This document shows, piece by piece, positions 46,245 to 59,776 of a stretch of 64,000 bases of DNA (its first letter is position 1; every line of letters starts with the position of its first letter). A program made the translations under genes and the position numbers. A model generated the notes under the pieces. The model was not told where the DNA came from and searched no databases. It was given only the letters and a program-made list of their open reading frames with translations. This stretch comes from Apodospora peruviana. Lineage: Eukaryota; Ascomycota; Sordariomycetes; Sordariales; Lasiosphaeriaceae. The stretch spans positions 868,001 through 932,000 of the forward strand of contig JAUEDM010000008.1 of the NCBI GenBank assembly GCA_033439685.1, given 5' to 3'.

Positions 46245-46727
46245 AAGGCAGTTACCACTCGCTGGCTGGAGCAAACGAAAGGGGTCACGTAATGACAGCA
46301 TTATGACTCGCTGTTGTTGGTATCTGCTAGAAAAGCATCGAATGTTCTGTGTTCCTTTTCTCCTTTATTTCCATTCTTTCGTTCCAATAGACCTATGATC
46401 ATAGACCCCGGGTACCGAGTCAATGATGTTTAATTTTGATTGGATGCCTGATCAACGAACAATATGTATTCGGCCGAGAGCGTCTCCTACCCTGACGATG
46501 TTCGTCCCACCGAACACAACTTTATACCTAGGTACCTACCTAGGCAGCCAACGTACCTCAACCGCCCATTCTAATGTTGTACAACTCACCTTGGACACGA
46601 TGAAGGTGAGGAATCCCTCCCACCACCGACATCCTTCGTTCGCGTCTTCTCTTCTTCCTGCCTAGCCTCAACGCTTCATTCAATTGTCTCTTCACTGACG
46701 TATAATTACTTTCGCCATTCTCCCACA
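46245..46727. other. Intergenic region
   Basis: 3' flank of the LLM gene. It contains the taggtacctacctagg motif (~46531) that recurs in other gaps of this window. No gene. Confidence 0.4.
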
Positions 46728-49700
46728 ATGTAAGAGTTCGAAGTCATACGAGCGGTGGCTGCCGCTGCTCAGTTTGTCGGCGCCAGCATTAGACTTACGA
46801 AGCTGATGAAAGCGTTGCGAGATAATGATGTTCATACGGAGATCGATCAGTTGCAAGAGGAACTTGCGACTCACTGATATCGCATCAAGGATCCAAAAGA
46901 CGTCAGCTCTTCAGACACCCCAAGTGGAGAGAATATTACGGCGGTGCGAAACTCACAGTGTGGAGTTGATGTCGATCTTGGAAGCCATCTCCTGTGAGAT
47001 GGGTGCCGGGCTTGGAACGTGCATGTGGGCTGCCATCAACGGAGTTGCCCAGGAAGGCAAGATCAAGGCGATATCTGATGACCTCGAAAAGGAGAAGAAC
47101 TCACTCAGCTTTTACATAGCTACAGTTGGTCTGTGAGTATTACCGGGGGATATCTGCTGTGACTTGGATGAGTGGCTGATTGCTTGGCCAGGGAAGCAAT
47201 AGCCTCAAACGCCGAGCAGCTCACCGTGATCCGGCACAGCACAAACAAAATCTCAGACGGCGAGGAGCCCAAGCTCCAGGTATCCGAAAAATGCCGGCGA
47301 GATCTCTTTGTGACTGATCCTGTCAACAATCGGTGGATCATCAAGACACAGAAAGGCGAGATCGTATCGGGGCCATGCGACTGGATTCTCGAGCACCCGC
47401 ACTATCAGACTTGGCTGGAGTCCACGGCTGATAGAACTCTATGGGTATCTGGCGGCCCCGGCATGGGCAAGGCAATGCTGTCGGTTTACCTGACGGAACA
47501 CCTGGAGGCATATGCTGCGAAAAACCATGACAAGCCGTTAGCCATCCTTTACTTTTTTTGCAGTAACACCATCGACACGCGGTGCCACGCCGCGCATATC
47601 CTTCGCGGCTTTGGTATCGCAACTCATAGCGCAGATCCCCTCAGCGTTGCGGTTTCTCCTTTCCACTTATGAAGCCCATGGATCTTGCATGTTCAGCGAG
47701 AACTCAGTCGAGCTGCTCTGGAATGTCTTCCTGCAAGTTATATCTGACTCAGCTGTGCCACGGGTATTCTGTCTAGCTAGCGGCATTGACGAATGCTCTG
47801 CAGAATCGGCAAAGGTTTTCCTGAAGTCCGCGCGGGCCCTCCGGTCCTCAGATTGCCTCAACCTCCTTGTAGTCAGTCAAGAGCATCCCACCTGGCTTTG
47901 GGACAGTTTGGGAGTATGGCCTCGGATCAGACTCGATCCGGATGCCAAGGAGAAAGTGAGCGCTGGTCTGTCCAGGTATATCACTGTGCGCACCGAGGAG
48001 CTGGCACGCTCGCCCACCAAACGGTACTCATCGGAAGTCATAGAGCGGATCAGGTCTATCCTGGCGGAGAAGTCGGACGGCACCTTCCTCTGGGTCAATT
48101 TCGTTTTCAGCGACCTCGAGCACAAAGAGCCCAGCGAGGCGGAGGCGTGTCTGCAAGGAGTCCCTCGCGTATTGGATCAGACATACGAGCGTATTTTGCA
48201 GCAGATAGTGAGCCAAAGCGACAAGCTATCGTTCAAAATCTTCTTCAATGGGTTTTGTTTGCCGAGCAACCCCTTCGGGTTGAGCAGCTTGCCGACGCTC
48301 TGGGTTTCGGGGATCGCCCGGGAGTCAGCAAGCTGGATCAAGTCAAGGACTCGATCACGTTCTGTGGTCACTTGCTCACTACTGCGCCAGCGACAGAATT
48401 CCCCGATATCTCGGAGGAAGTTGTCTGGATAGTGCACTCGAGCGCGAAGGATTATCTGTTCGGTCTAACCGGATCTGGGTCTCGTCATGGAAACTTGAAC
48501 TGGCCCCCGATTCTCGTACCCGAAACAGCCCACTCTCTCATAGCATCACGTTGCCTTCAGTATCTGGTGAACAATGGATGTCTTACCGGGGAGGAGGGCT
48601 TTCCGGCTCATCATTACGCAATCTCCACCGTGTTCTGGTACAGAACTGATGACAGTATTTGGAAACCCATCTACGATAAGTTTCCTTTGCTCCCTTATGC
48701 TGTGCAATACTGGATTGCCCATTTTGAGAAAGCGGGGGACCTGGGCCCAACCGTCTTGAAGGAGAATACTAAGTCTTTTTCAAATCAAGGACAAGACTTG
48801 AGAGAGAGCTGGCGGATTAACTCGTGGTACAACCCCTCTAGTCCCATGGGGTTTTGGCCGGTCCCCTCTCAACCAGATGAGACGCATCAAGTTACGCTTC
48901 CTGCGCTTCATCTGGCCGCTGGACTGCATCTAGTCCATTGGGCCAAAGCTCTCATCGACGCCGCACAGAGTGAGAAAAGATGGATTCTAAACCGTTGGGG
49001 CTTCATCAACGACCGATGTATGGTTGGTTACGAGAACGAGCGGTTTACGGCCCTCCACTATGCCGCCTGGAGGGGCTTTGGAGACATGGTCAAGCTCCTG
49101 GTTGACAACGGAGCCGACGTAAACGCCGAAGACTCTAAGACTGGTTTCACTCCCCTTGGATTATCCATCAGATATGGACACAATACAGTCGCTGCTCTCC
49201 TTTTGCGCTCAGGTGCCAGAGTTCGACGACCCTGGCGTCTCGGCTTTTCAATGGACCCTCGACGATGGAGTCTTCACCTCCTCCAAGCATGCTGGGAAGA
49301 TCCTATAAGAGTGGCAACCAAGGCTGGAAATAGGGCTGCTGCAGAAGTGATCCTCCGGTATGGTCCCGACTTGCACTATTGGGGACCGGACTGGAGGGGG
49401 GCCACATATTTGCACCTGGTCGCACGTCAAGGCAACGGCCATATGGTGAGCTTTTGGCTTCAGAATTGTCAAGGAGATATCCTAGTGCGGGATAACGATA
49501 GTTATACCCCCTTGCATCGTGCAGTTGCTAAAAGCCACCCCGACGCGACGTGCTTGCTCCTGAGCGCTATGCTGGCAGAACCGAAAGCAAAGGACGGACT
49601 GTTTGGATCCAAGTATTATAGAAGTATCATTCATCGGCGGTGTCCTGAACGTGCCGACTTTACAGTTGGTAATAGACCATTGCCTCGAGACACTCGGAGA

Positions 49701-50210
49701 AGACAGATTCTTTTGGACGTTAAAGTGTCTTCTTCGTGGTTTAGGACGGCGATATAATCCAGAAGGACTCATTTCTGTCCTCCGGTATCTCACCATGGCC
49801 TATGGGTTTGCGCTAACTTGGAGAAATAAAGGTGATGCGACAACTCTTCACGTGGTAGCCAGCTTTTCGGATCAGATCCTGGAGACGGGCTATTTGGAGG
49901 AAATGACAGAAATGGGACTCGTACAGATTCTTGAATTTCTCCGTCACCGAAGTCCGGCTAGATATCAACCATCAAGACACAAACAGTGCCACGCCTTTAC
50001 ACCTGCTGGTATGTGGTACAGTTGGATTTAGTACCGACACCAATAATATCGAACCCTTCTCCGTTCACCCAAACGAGACTAGCAGACTGAGACTTATCTG
50101 CCCTCCTCTGCGAACTTGGCGCTGACCCTTCAATCCGCGACCGTCACGGCAAGAATATACGGGACTACGTTATGCTGAGGGATCAGAAGGCAGTACTCCC
50201 TCACGGCTAA
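46728..50210 (+). pseudogene. Decayed NACHT-ankyrin NLR gene
   Basis: Homology to a fungal STAND/NLR runs throughout but in shifting frames. The N-terminal domain (EFEVIRAVAAAAQFVGASIRL..., then LQTPQVERILRRCETHSVEL) is followed by a NACHT-type NTPase: TLWVSGGPGMGKAMLSVYL (Walker A with Ala after the Lys instead of Ser/Thr), VFCLASGIDECS (Walker B region), and SDGTFLWVNFVF. Then come a linker (NLLQWVLFAEQPLRVEQLADALG) and ankyrin units (TALHYAAWRGFGDMVKLLV, YTPLHRAVAK, LLCELGADPSIRD). Lesions: ATG is followed directly by TAA (46728-46733), the first frame ends at TGA 46875, and frame changes occur near 47617, 48215, 49600 and 49950. One good intron remains (GTGAGT near 47133). Most likely non-functional. 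Confidence 0.8.
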
Positions 50211-50891
50211 AGGCATAGGGATCACCATCGCCAACTTTGACGGGATCGTGGCGGGTGCAGGACGACAAGACCGTGATCCTCCTCTTTTCAGCACTATCTA
50301 CGACCCAAATGCATGTCGAAAACAGGCCTTGAAGAGGTTGTGTGGTGCCTGGACTAAAAAGATGGATTCTCAAATTTAAGGATGATAGAGGATATATTGT
50401 TGGCTCCACTAAAAATCCAATAAATAGAGGTGGGTGCTGGTCCATCGGTTACCAGCTTGAGTTTGTGCATTCCAATATTCGTACATCATTCTTTCCTTAC
50501 TCATACTCGCCCTGTCATCCGTCGTTGAGCTAGATAAGACCAGACATTATACCAAAAGACAATAAGAGCCAGGATACCCTCCATCCTGCTAACTTGCCAC
50601 CAGTGCAGCTACCTACGGGATATAAACCGAAAACAAATAAGCCAAGCTGCCTCCAAGCCTAGAGAAAAAAAATCACGTACAAAACCTTGCGGTGTCCGAC
50701 ATATTTAATAGGTCATCAGAAATCATGCACACTCCCACGAGCAATGAGACAAGACCATTGTGGTCTTTTCGTCTTCATCGTCATCCAAAGAACGAGTCGT
50801 AAAGGTATCAAGAAGTGAAGAAAGGAAAAAGAAAAAGAAACATGACAATAAGAAACCAGATGAATGATGACATATCCATCATGCCTCCAGC
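50211..50891. other. Convergent 3' region
   Basis: About 680 bp between the NLR relic and the rhodopsin-domain gene, with A-rich purine tracts near 50810-50850. No gene. Confidence 0.4.
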
Positions 50892-52568
50892 CTATCGAGC
50901 ATGGTACTTTGGCAGCGACTTCAGATCATGTGCCACATGTTGCCTTGGACCGCCGCCGCCACGCTCGGGATCACGGTCCCGCTGCTGCTCCCTCACCACA
51001 TCGTGATACTCGACCGCATACTCCTGCGTCCGTACAATCCTTGCCGACTCATTCCGACCTCCTGGCGTCCGTGGCGTCTGTGGGTCTTGGTGTCCATCCA
51101 CGACGGCGGCCACCACCGGGCTGCCGCTGCCGCCTTTGGCCTCAAGGATATACTTCTCGCTGCTGCTGTCATCCATATCATGACCGAAGTAGGTCGGGCT
51201 CTCGAGACCTTCATCCAGATCCGACAGAGTCATAGTCCTGCGTTTCTCCAGCGGTGTTCTGATGGGCTGGGACCCGATCGTTTTCGGGCGGCGGTAGCCC
51301 GCAACCGTCTCGGGAGGTGCCCGGGTCACCGTGCTGTTTCCGTTGCTGTCGTGGCTTTCGTCGCCCGTGTTCTTTCTGTAGCCCGCCTTGGTTCCTTGCG
51401 TCCGCGTAGTGGTGATCTCGCGCACCTCGCGGACGAATACGCGGAGCACAGGGATGCAGGCGGCCATGATGGTCGTGCCGATCTCGGCAGCCGCCCAAAC
51501 GAGAAGTTCACATCCGTTGTCTGTGTGATGCGCTTGTTAGCCATGTTTCCAGTTTGTCGGTGGCTGTGCGAAGCATTGAATGCCCGATCAGCCTACACGG
51601 ATAGGACTTACAGCTGAAGTTGGTCTGGCCGAGGATCATGATCTTTTCTGACTTGACGAATGCAGTCGAACCGGCACTGTTTTGCTGGTTAGCTTTGATG
51701 AGGTTTCCCTGTGTGATAAGTGGCAACAGAACTTACACGACACCCATGCTCATGGCAATAGCCACACCGAGCTTCTCCTGCTTGCGCATCCGCAGGCCCC
51801 AGACCAGCTTCCATGGCAGCAGGGCAAGAAGAATATCACAGAACCCAGAGAAGCAGCCCACAAAAATACTGTAGGAATTGATCGCGTGCATATCCCAGCA
51901 CGTGCCGGGCATCATCTTGTTCCATGTCTTCTCGACCGGTTGGCATCTGATCCACACGAGCAAGACCTCCATCAAGAAGAAAGCGTTCATGGAAACAATG
52001 GTAACCCAGACGAACGCCTTGAACTTACCCTCGGTCAGGCGGAGGAGCGTAATGGCAAACGAGGTCTTGGACCAGACCACGGCCAGCATACCGAAGCTAG
52101 CTCCGATGTTCTCTCCCTCCAGGGCGATGGTGGAAAAGTGACTTGGGTCGATATCACAGGGGTATTTTCCGAGACCGAGGTCGATGGCCCTCTGGGACAT
52201 GGCGGCGTCGATGATGAAGCATGCCTGCGGTTCAGGTCAGGACGGGCCAATAACAATACGCCAATGGAAAAGAAAGCAATGTGTCTTACCCAGCTAGCAA
52301 ACAGGACCCAATCATCATACCAAAGCGAGCCCAGCCTCCATATCTTTGCGTAGAAGCGTAGGGAAATGAAGATTGTCGCAAGGGCTACCAGCGTCCAGAT
52401 CGCAGCGAGACTTTGCCGGCCTTGGTCCGGAATGGGGCCATTCCACAGCCCAGCGTATTTAAGATCGCAGTACTCGACGGGGATAGTGCCAGTGTTCCCG
52501 CCGAAGGAAGAGTCGCGGCCCGGCGCCACCGCCTCTACAGACCGCATAACTTCTCTGAGAACACCCAT
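50892..52568 (-). CDS. Rhodopsin-domain integral membrane protein (PTH11/SAT20-like)
   Basis: 486 aa from four exons: 52568-52290, 52224-51737, 51676-51612, 51520-50892. It has seven predicted membrane helices from ~55 to ~320: LAAIWTLVALATIFISLRFYAKI, DWVLFASWACFIIDAA, a loop with GLGKYPCDIDP, KTSFAITLLRL, VWVTIVSMNAFFLMEVLLVWIRCQPV, YSIFVGCFSGFCDILLALLPW, and ELLVWAAAEIGTTIMAACIPVLR. This matches the fungal rhodopsin domain (Pfam fungal type, related to PTH11 receptors and called SAT20 in toxin clusters). A ~150-residue polar Ser/Thr/Pro-rich cytosolic tail follows. There is no N-terminal CFEM domain. It may sense external signals; the ligand is unknown. Confidence 0.88.
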
Positions 52569-55500
52569 TGTTCTGAAGGTGTAGGAGCAAGCTCCAAGTG
52601 CGTAGGTATTGGGATGTAAAGATTAATTAGAGTGTGGGGAAGTGGTCGACCAGCACATAGGAGTGCGTGGTTGAGCCCGGAATAGTATATGATTAAGATA
52701 GTATGGTGGTTATTATCAGAGCTTCCAGAGTTCGATATCGCAACGGCGTAAATCAAACCGCGGGGGAGAGGATGTAGATATGCACGACCGCGTGTAGAGA
52801 GAAGAGCAGGGGAGAGCTGTCACCCACTGCCCAGGTTACCGGATTTGTGCGCCACTGGTTCCAAGCCAAAATGATATTCGCAGTCTAACATGTATCTGCA
52901 GGGCAAGGAGGCATGCTACTCCTCCTGCATTCCCGGCGACTGGAACAGACTTCTGCACTCGGAGGGGAGTCTTGGCCCCAAGCATTGCCCACTTGCCACG
53001 GGCAAGTTGCGCCCAAGCCTTGCTGATGGCAGTCTGGTTTCACACCATCTCTTCCCTCGTCACTTCTATACGCAGCAGTGCGGCGTTGTCAGGTACATAT
53101 AAGTCTAGGCGGGGGAAGGTGCCGTATACTAGCGTGGTGAGTGAAAGACTCCAACAAAGCCGACTGGGTCGAAACCTGTCTATCATGGTGGCGTAGAGCC
53201 GGGGTAAGAACGAGAACATTGTAAGTGTGATTGGGGTCTAAGGCTAGGATGTGTCAATGAAAGCAATTGGAGGCAGGCTCATCAGTCTGGTCCATATCAA
53301 TGCGCAGCAGACGTGTGCGAGGAAGAGCCAGGGGTCAAATCCATCGAAGTCGAAAGCTGGTAACAGGGTGAAAGGTGGTGGGGGGACTAGCGTGAGCTGG
53401 CTCTAACCTCCAGCTGCAAGATGCTATGGAGCAAGAACTGTGTCCAGCACCAGCGAATGGCGTACCTTGTCAGGCACTCTGGGGCCAGGGTCGTGATGGA
53501 AATATGCAGTTGTCAGTGATGAGTACGGTATAACCAATGGTGTAAACAGCAGAAACCGCCTGGCTGACTACCTATCAATCTCACATTATCAGGTTTCCTC
53601 CTCTTCTCTCTTATTGGCGAACATCATGGCAAATATTGCTCTTCCTTCAGAACAATGCAGGTTTTTCCACGGTCCGAGGGGGTAAGTCGGAATCAGGTGG
53701 AAATATGCTTGGAAAGTCTTTCCAGGGACATTGTTGCACAACTGAAGGAACGGTGCTTTACCGGGTTCGCAAGACTCTGATGCTGTTGTTACGCCCCTGT
53801 GATGCACAGCTTGGTGTGGCTTCGTTGAACTCAAACACCCTCCAGCGGATGGAGGCCGCAAATCAGATGAAGAGGTAGGAAGCAAGCGAGTCCCAGAGTC
53901 CCGGTTGTCCCGCGGTAGGAATAGTGATTCCGGGGAAGAAGGTTCGGCAGCGTCTTGACGATGCCGTGTCGAAAAGGAGGGTGGTGGGTGGGTGAGCGGC
54001 CAAAGAGGGTGTGAAAATTTGTTGCTCCTCCAGCCCGCATTACGGCAACATGCACTTTCTGCGCTCTGCAGGCAGGCTGCAAATATCCTGGTCTCGACGT
54101 GTGTCTTGGTTCAGACACGTTTCGACGCAAGGACGGGAGCAGGGGAATTTGGCATTCGTTTCAAAGTCAACGAACATTCTCCCGCTCAAAAGCCCGCCTA
54201 GGCACAGACTCAGCAAGCGATCTGAGCGTACGAGATCCCTGACGGTTCTATATCTGGCGGCCGAAATCTCCGTTTCCACGCGGTGACCCAGTCGATCGAC
54301 AACTGCTTGTCTTTCAGCGGAAGCTTGTCTTGCTGTGGGGCCAACAGCGGTCTTGTCCTCGTGGTTGGTTGGCCTGCTTATCCGAGGCTTTTCGGGCGCT
54401 GATTCTTTGCAGCATGCTTTTAGCTTGGTCCAGCCCTAGCCGCCCCGGCGTGGCTGCAAATCACATCATTGTCAATTCCACACTATTGTTTGCATCTAGT
54501 TCTACGGAGTATATGATCAGCTTTGGCCTATGAACGGATGGAGTGTGCGGCGTGTCCGAATATGTTGGGATGAGAGAATTTTGGAGGCGGTGAATGCAGT
54601 AATGGGGGGACGAGGTTGCAGCGCATAAAGCTTTTGGTGGTCGTTGAGTGCGTCGAGTCGAGTACATCAGGTGTGGGTTGCACTAGGCGTGAGCGAGGGC
54701 ATCGAAAGGGTTGCCATGCTGCGTCCTGCTGCGCGGTGTCAGCACTCTACTGGACGTCTAATACCGGGTAGACAGTCCAACAGGATGGGTGGCTGCTTTG
54801 AAGCTGGATTGGGGGCCTTCAGCGCGGTTGCTCAGTTTGGTGTGTCGAGTCGATTGATGTTACGCAATGCGAATGGAACTGATTGATGTTATGTCGAAGC
54901 CTCCTAGATCTTGCCAGGAGCAGGGTGTTTTCCCCTCGCCAAGTGGAGCCAATGTCTGTGGCACGCAACTGCAACTGCACAGAAATCTCTGAAAGCAGGT
55001 ACACGGCGGAAAGACATTAATGAGGTGGCTGCCGTATATGCCGATGCCCTCCAGGTCCGACCGTGCTTGCCGTACAATTCCTCCATGATACGGGTTATCG
55101 AGGCGGCGATTGGGAGGTTTGGGGAAGATGGAACTGGAAGGCGCCCTGGCACTGGCAGCTGTCTGGGTGGGATCGAAACATCCACGTGCTCAGTTTGGCG
55201 ACTCTGCCGCGCGGATGCAGCAAGAGAAACCACAAGGGTCCTCCTGTCTCTGGTTAGCTCCACCAGCCCAATGTGGTGCGCCTGCCTCACCAAAAGCCAC
55301 TGAATCGAGCCTGCAGCACAGAGCAGTTGTGCAAGTCGTGGTGAGGAAGGCACGCTCACCAGCGGTCGGGGACCTCGGCGAGCTGCTGTGATTGCAGGCG
55401 CGCTTTCCCGAGTCCAACCTGCCCTGGGCCTGGGCGTGCGGCAGGTGAGAGGCACGGTTCCTCAATGACACAAGAGCATTGGCCATTCCCAGAGCACTTG

Positions 55501-58500
55501 CAGTGGTCTTGCAGTGGGCTTGCAGCTGCTGGCCGCAGACGATACCGTATCAAGATCTTGGTGGAATCCTTCCTGGAACGCAAAAAGCAGAGGCCACCTC
55601 ATCGAGCATCCATTCTTGACAACACCAGACGGAAACCACAGATGTAGGTAACCCCGTATACATGTCGGCGCCCGGCACAGGCGACACTACCGAAACACGA
55701 CACTACAGTCGTCGCCACCGGTGGTCGATTTCACGATTTTGTGATTTTCTAAAAACTGGCAGTGGTTGCAAGATCGCCATGGATTCCACAGTCTGTCTTG
55801 TCACATACTACCTACAATAGGCCATGATCAGGTAGGTACCTGTCGTGATGGTTGTAGGTCATGTAGTACTGTACCAAAATCAGCCCGCGTGTGATGATGC
55901 ACAGTGACATGACAAACGATTACAATATGAAGGTTTAGATACCTATCATTCACTATCAATTCGTAGAGATCCGATAAAGAGGACGACAACAAGGTTCATC
56001 GGGAGGTCCAAGTTGGTGCGTGGTCGACGGATCTCATCATCCATCCATCCTTTCAGCGCCGATTACGGCCGTAGTTTCTGTGAACAGCAGCAAGAAGATC
56101 CACTACCACCCTGAAAGACTGCAAGTGCGGCGGTAGCCCCCATTGCGTCCAGCGATGGAAGAGCTCTAGGCATTCCGCATATTGATAACCTGGAACCTGG
56201 AACTAGCAATAAACGCAGGGCTATCCTTCCCCTACCGTCCCCATCTGTGCAACCGTGCTTAACCGCGAACTGGTGAAGCCACCAACAGATGCTACACGGC
56301 ACTCTAATGCCTCCCGTCTCAAAGTACAGTGCAGCAGTAGTGCAACATGCAGCGAAGGAAGGGAGTGGCCGTCAGCCGCGCATTAGCGCCCGGTGCAGCA
56401 CCGGGAAGGAATCTTGCCGAACCTCCAGATTGGATCAAGGTGCGAGGGCAAGTCGTCAAAAGGATTATCATAGTCTGGATATTCCGTATTATTCCGCCTT
56501 GAATACCTACCTACCTGAAACCTACGTACGGAGTAGTATTCTAACTTGGAATGCACGATCTTGCTCCCGCATGGTCGGCCACACCCGAAGATAAGTTCAG
56601 ATAAACTTGCCTCTTTAGCCTTCAATAATTCCAACATGGCTTCCCTCCTAATTCGTACAAGTTGATACTGAGGGGTAGAAGGGGGTTGCAGAATGCAGAA
56701 TGCAAGCGTTCGGGCCAATAATACTATTAGTCGAGTAGGTCTACAGCTATTACACACCTTCGGGGACCTGCGGTGGTCTGCCGGTCGGTGCCCTGGCCCT
56801 GCGTCGCTTATTTCAGTAGGCCACATGTACTCCGTATACATCTACTACTAGTACGTACATGTGAAGGAATAGACCCCAACGGCTCGCTTACGAAAAGACC
56901 ATACTACTAGGCCCGTCGATCGCGGCTATTGAAGCCCTTCCTCCTGCAGCCAGCCCCCCCCCCCCCCCCCCAGCCGTGTCTTGGTAGCCCGTTTAAGGTA
57001 AGATTTCTCCATAAGTGTGCCGTGTGTATGGAATCAATGGCAATCCTTCTTGTGCGCCCTCCGCGTCTAATCGTTACGTTGCGCAGCGGCATCGCCGCCG
57101 CCATTACTGTCGTCAAAATCGCGGGGGCGGAGTTTTTACCCGGTCGAGACATTCGCTAACTAATATCCGTAAGGTAGTTTCTCGGCACCTGTTCGCTTCG
57201 TGGGGACTCGGAAGGCTAAGTTGGGTTTAGCAGCCCCCCCTTGGTATTGGTTTGTAAGTGAAAATGAAAACTTGGCGATTAGTACCATGCATCCGAACCA
57301 TAGTACTTACAGACATGTGAAAGGCAAATTTGCTCATACTTGCATACCTACAGTTAGTTGCCCGCACGTAGTGTGGCTGGTGTCCAGACTCTGCCTATCG
57401 GGTCTTGCTCCGAGTCGAGACTGGCCGGCAACACTCAGGAGGATGGAGTCTGCAGTAGTCGAGACCGTCGTTGCCGCCGCCGCGGTACGTCGTCGTCGCT
57501 AATATTCATTTCCCCTTTCTCAAATAGGAATAAGAGCGGAAGCTGTCCTTGCCGGACTGCGTCAGGCAGACACACCTCGGTATTTGCCCAATAAGGAGAC
57601 AGCTCAGGAGATCCAGCGAAGAAATACATACGCCTCGCAGCAGGAGCAGTGATGAACCTATTCACAAACTTAGCTTCGCATGGAAACTGGCCCCCAGACC
57701 AGGATACCAACAGTGAGAATGGCCCGGTGGTAGTGTTGAGTGCCGCGGTAAGTTGATAATTACACCAAGCCAATTTTGTGTCATGAAGATTTGAGATGAT
57801 GAGGGTGTTAGGGTTGCCAGTGTTGGTCTCGAGAGATTTGGATACATGTAAACGACTGAGATTCTGCATGATTTACCCCTTTTGATTAGAGAAATGTATG
57901 CAACATTGAACTTGATAACAATGAAGTGGGGGAGGTTTTGGAATCATATCCAGAACTAGCGTTTTAGGAGATGAGCAACATCCCCCCCAAAGGTCAAAAG
58001 GGCTCTGCTAATAATGAATTGTGCAAAAATACCCGAATCTCGCTGGATTGATGATGTTGTTGTGTTGTGTGCATTGCACAAGACAAAGACACCTATGTAC
58101 TATAGTAGGTGTAAAACCTACTGGGCCAACCTTTTAGGGGGAGCAGTACACCACAACCATAGCTCAATGTCTGTCAATGTGTTTACTTTTTGGCTTGGTG
58201 TTTTGGGAGGCAGAGAGGAAAGAAGGAATTTAAACAACAGCCGAGAACCTAATATAATACAAAAGATAAAATCAGGCAAACATGTAAGATTATGAGCAGA
58301 GGTAGAATCAGTTCTGGACGTAATCATTAACTACCATCAAACAATGTCAAGAGCAACGAATGTACAGAAGAACAAGCCTCATCCTCCCCCCTCCTCCTGC
58401 GTATTAGTTGAGCAAACCCAAGTATTTAGGTAAACAAATGAAATGCAAACCAAAAAGAACATAGATGATAAAGCCCAGCCAAAACAAAAGCGTCCAGCGA

Positions 58501-58602
58501 AATGGTACCGGAGACTTCACCTTGTCTGTGCCTCGATGCCAACACACCGACTCCCAAGTATCGAATAGTAGAAACGTTGTTAAGTCAATCAGTGGAGTAA
58601 AC
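52569..58602. other. 6-kb region without recognisable genes
   Basis: Upstream of the rhodopsin-domain gene and downstream of the gene at 58603. Short overlapping ORFs exist on both strands (longest 183 codons, 55455-54904), but none has protein-like motifs. It contains an 18-nt C run at 56954-56971, several copies of tacggagta/tactccgta motifs (~54503, 56526, 56825) and paired aggtaggtacct motifs. It could hold long non-coding RNAs, a long promoter or decayed repeats; the sequence alone does not say. Confidence 0.4.
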
Positions 58603-59776
58603 CTAGTTGCCGCTGATCCTGATACCACTGGCAGCAAGCTCCTCAAGAACACTCTCACGGCTCTTCTCAAAGCCCACCTCAAAGGTGTCCGCAGCGGCAG
58701 CATCCGCAGCAGCGTCAATGGCGGCATCAGCAGCAGCCTGAGCATCCGCAGCAGCAGCAGCGGCATTTTGATAGATTGTGATAGCCTCCTGAGCGGCAGC
58801 ATCGAGGGCGGCGGCATGATTGTATGACTGGCGCTTCATGTTGAACTGGTTGCTAGCGAACGGCGGGCGACCAGGCTGCCAGTGGAGGTTGTTCGTGCGC
58901 TGCTGGTGCTGATCTAGGTATTCGTGGGCAGGTCTATTCAGCGGCACATAGTCGGTAGCTTTTCATCGTGGTCTCGTAAAACCAGAAACCTAAAGACAGA
59001 ATATTCTTGACTGGGAGGCTGTTCACGGTATAGCGGTGGGACTGAGACTCGGTGGTGGTGATGATCACTGGCAGCATGATAATTGTCTAGGTCCGTACGC
59101 CAGGGGAATTTGTCGGCATACTTGCAGTCGGTGAGGTACCTGCATCGGACTGGGGTTTCTTCAGGGTTGAGAAGATCATCAATTCTGATGCGACGATTGT
59201 CGTGGCTGGGGAGGCGAGGGCGACCGCGTTGATGATCCAAGTGAGTTGGCCGTGAGTGGCTAGCCGTGGAATTACCAGACCGCATCCCAGAGCTGCGATT
59301 GTGTGTCTCCGGTGCCGGGTCAAAGTCGGCAGGAGCTGCCTCAAAGAAGATAGGGGAACGGTACCCGAGGCTATCTGGGTGGTCGCTTGGGTATGCTCTT
59401 AGTGTTGTTGACATGGGCGGGAGGTGTCCTCGCCGAGTGGGTGGTCGACCGCTGCGCGTGAGGTTTGCCAGTGGGACGGTGGCAGAAATAGTTTGGTAGT
59501 ACTCGGCGCCGTCGTAGTCAAAGTGTTTGGGGGCGTCATAGTCAGGGACTAGCAAGGGAATATCATCGAGGTCTGGGGTGTTGTTGGACACGGAAGCCTG
59601 GTCCCAGTCAAACACGAAGTCGGCCGAGTGTCAGGCTGACCACGGGGAATCGTGGTTGTGGACACTACATCCACGAATGGTTGTGCCAAATGTTGTTGCG
59701 GTAGCGGATAAAATCGCCCAAAGCTATCAACCAGGATGATAGAGCGGCTGTCGCTCTGGGGAACTCCCTTCGCCAT
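58603..59776 (-). CDS. Uncharacterised protein, three exons
   Basis: Best model 344 aa: exons 59776-59669, 59597-59027, 58958-58603, all in phase; the second donor is weak and could lie elsewhere. The start exon encodes MAKGVPQSDSRSIILVDSFG; an upstream ATG (~59880) with a GTAAGC donor could add a leader exon. The middle is polar and Pro/Arg/Asp-rich with a CRYLTDCKYADKFPW segment. The C-terminus is alanine-rich (about 60 residues of AAADAQAAADAAIDAAADAA type, probably one long helix or coiled coil) and ends in VGFEKSRESVLEELAASGI. No family is recognised. Coding potential is supported by long open frames that join cleanly. Confidence 0.5.

Noticed and set aside
54904..55455. 183-codon minus-strand ORF in the gene-poor region.
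   Set aside because: Arg/Pro/Ser-rich composition typical of chance ORFs in GC-rich DNA; no family similarity.
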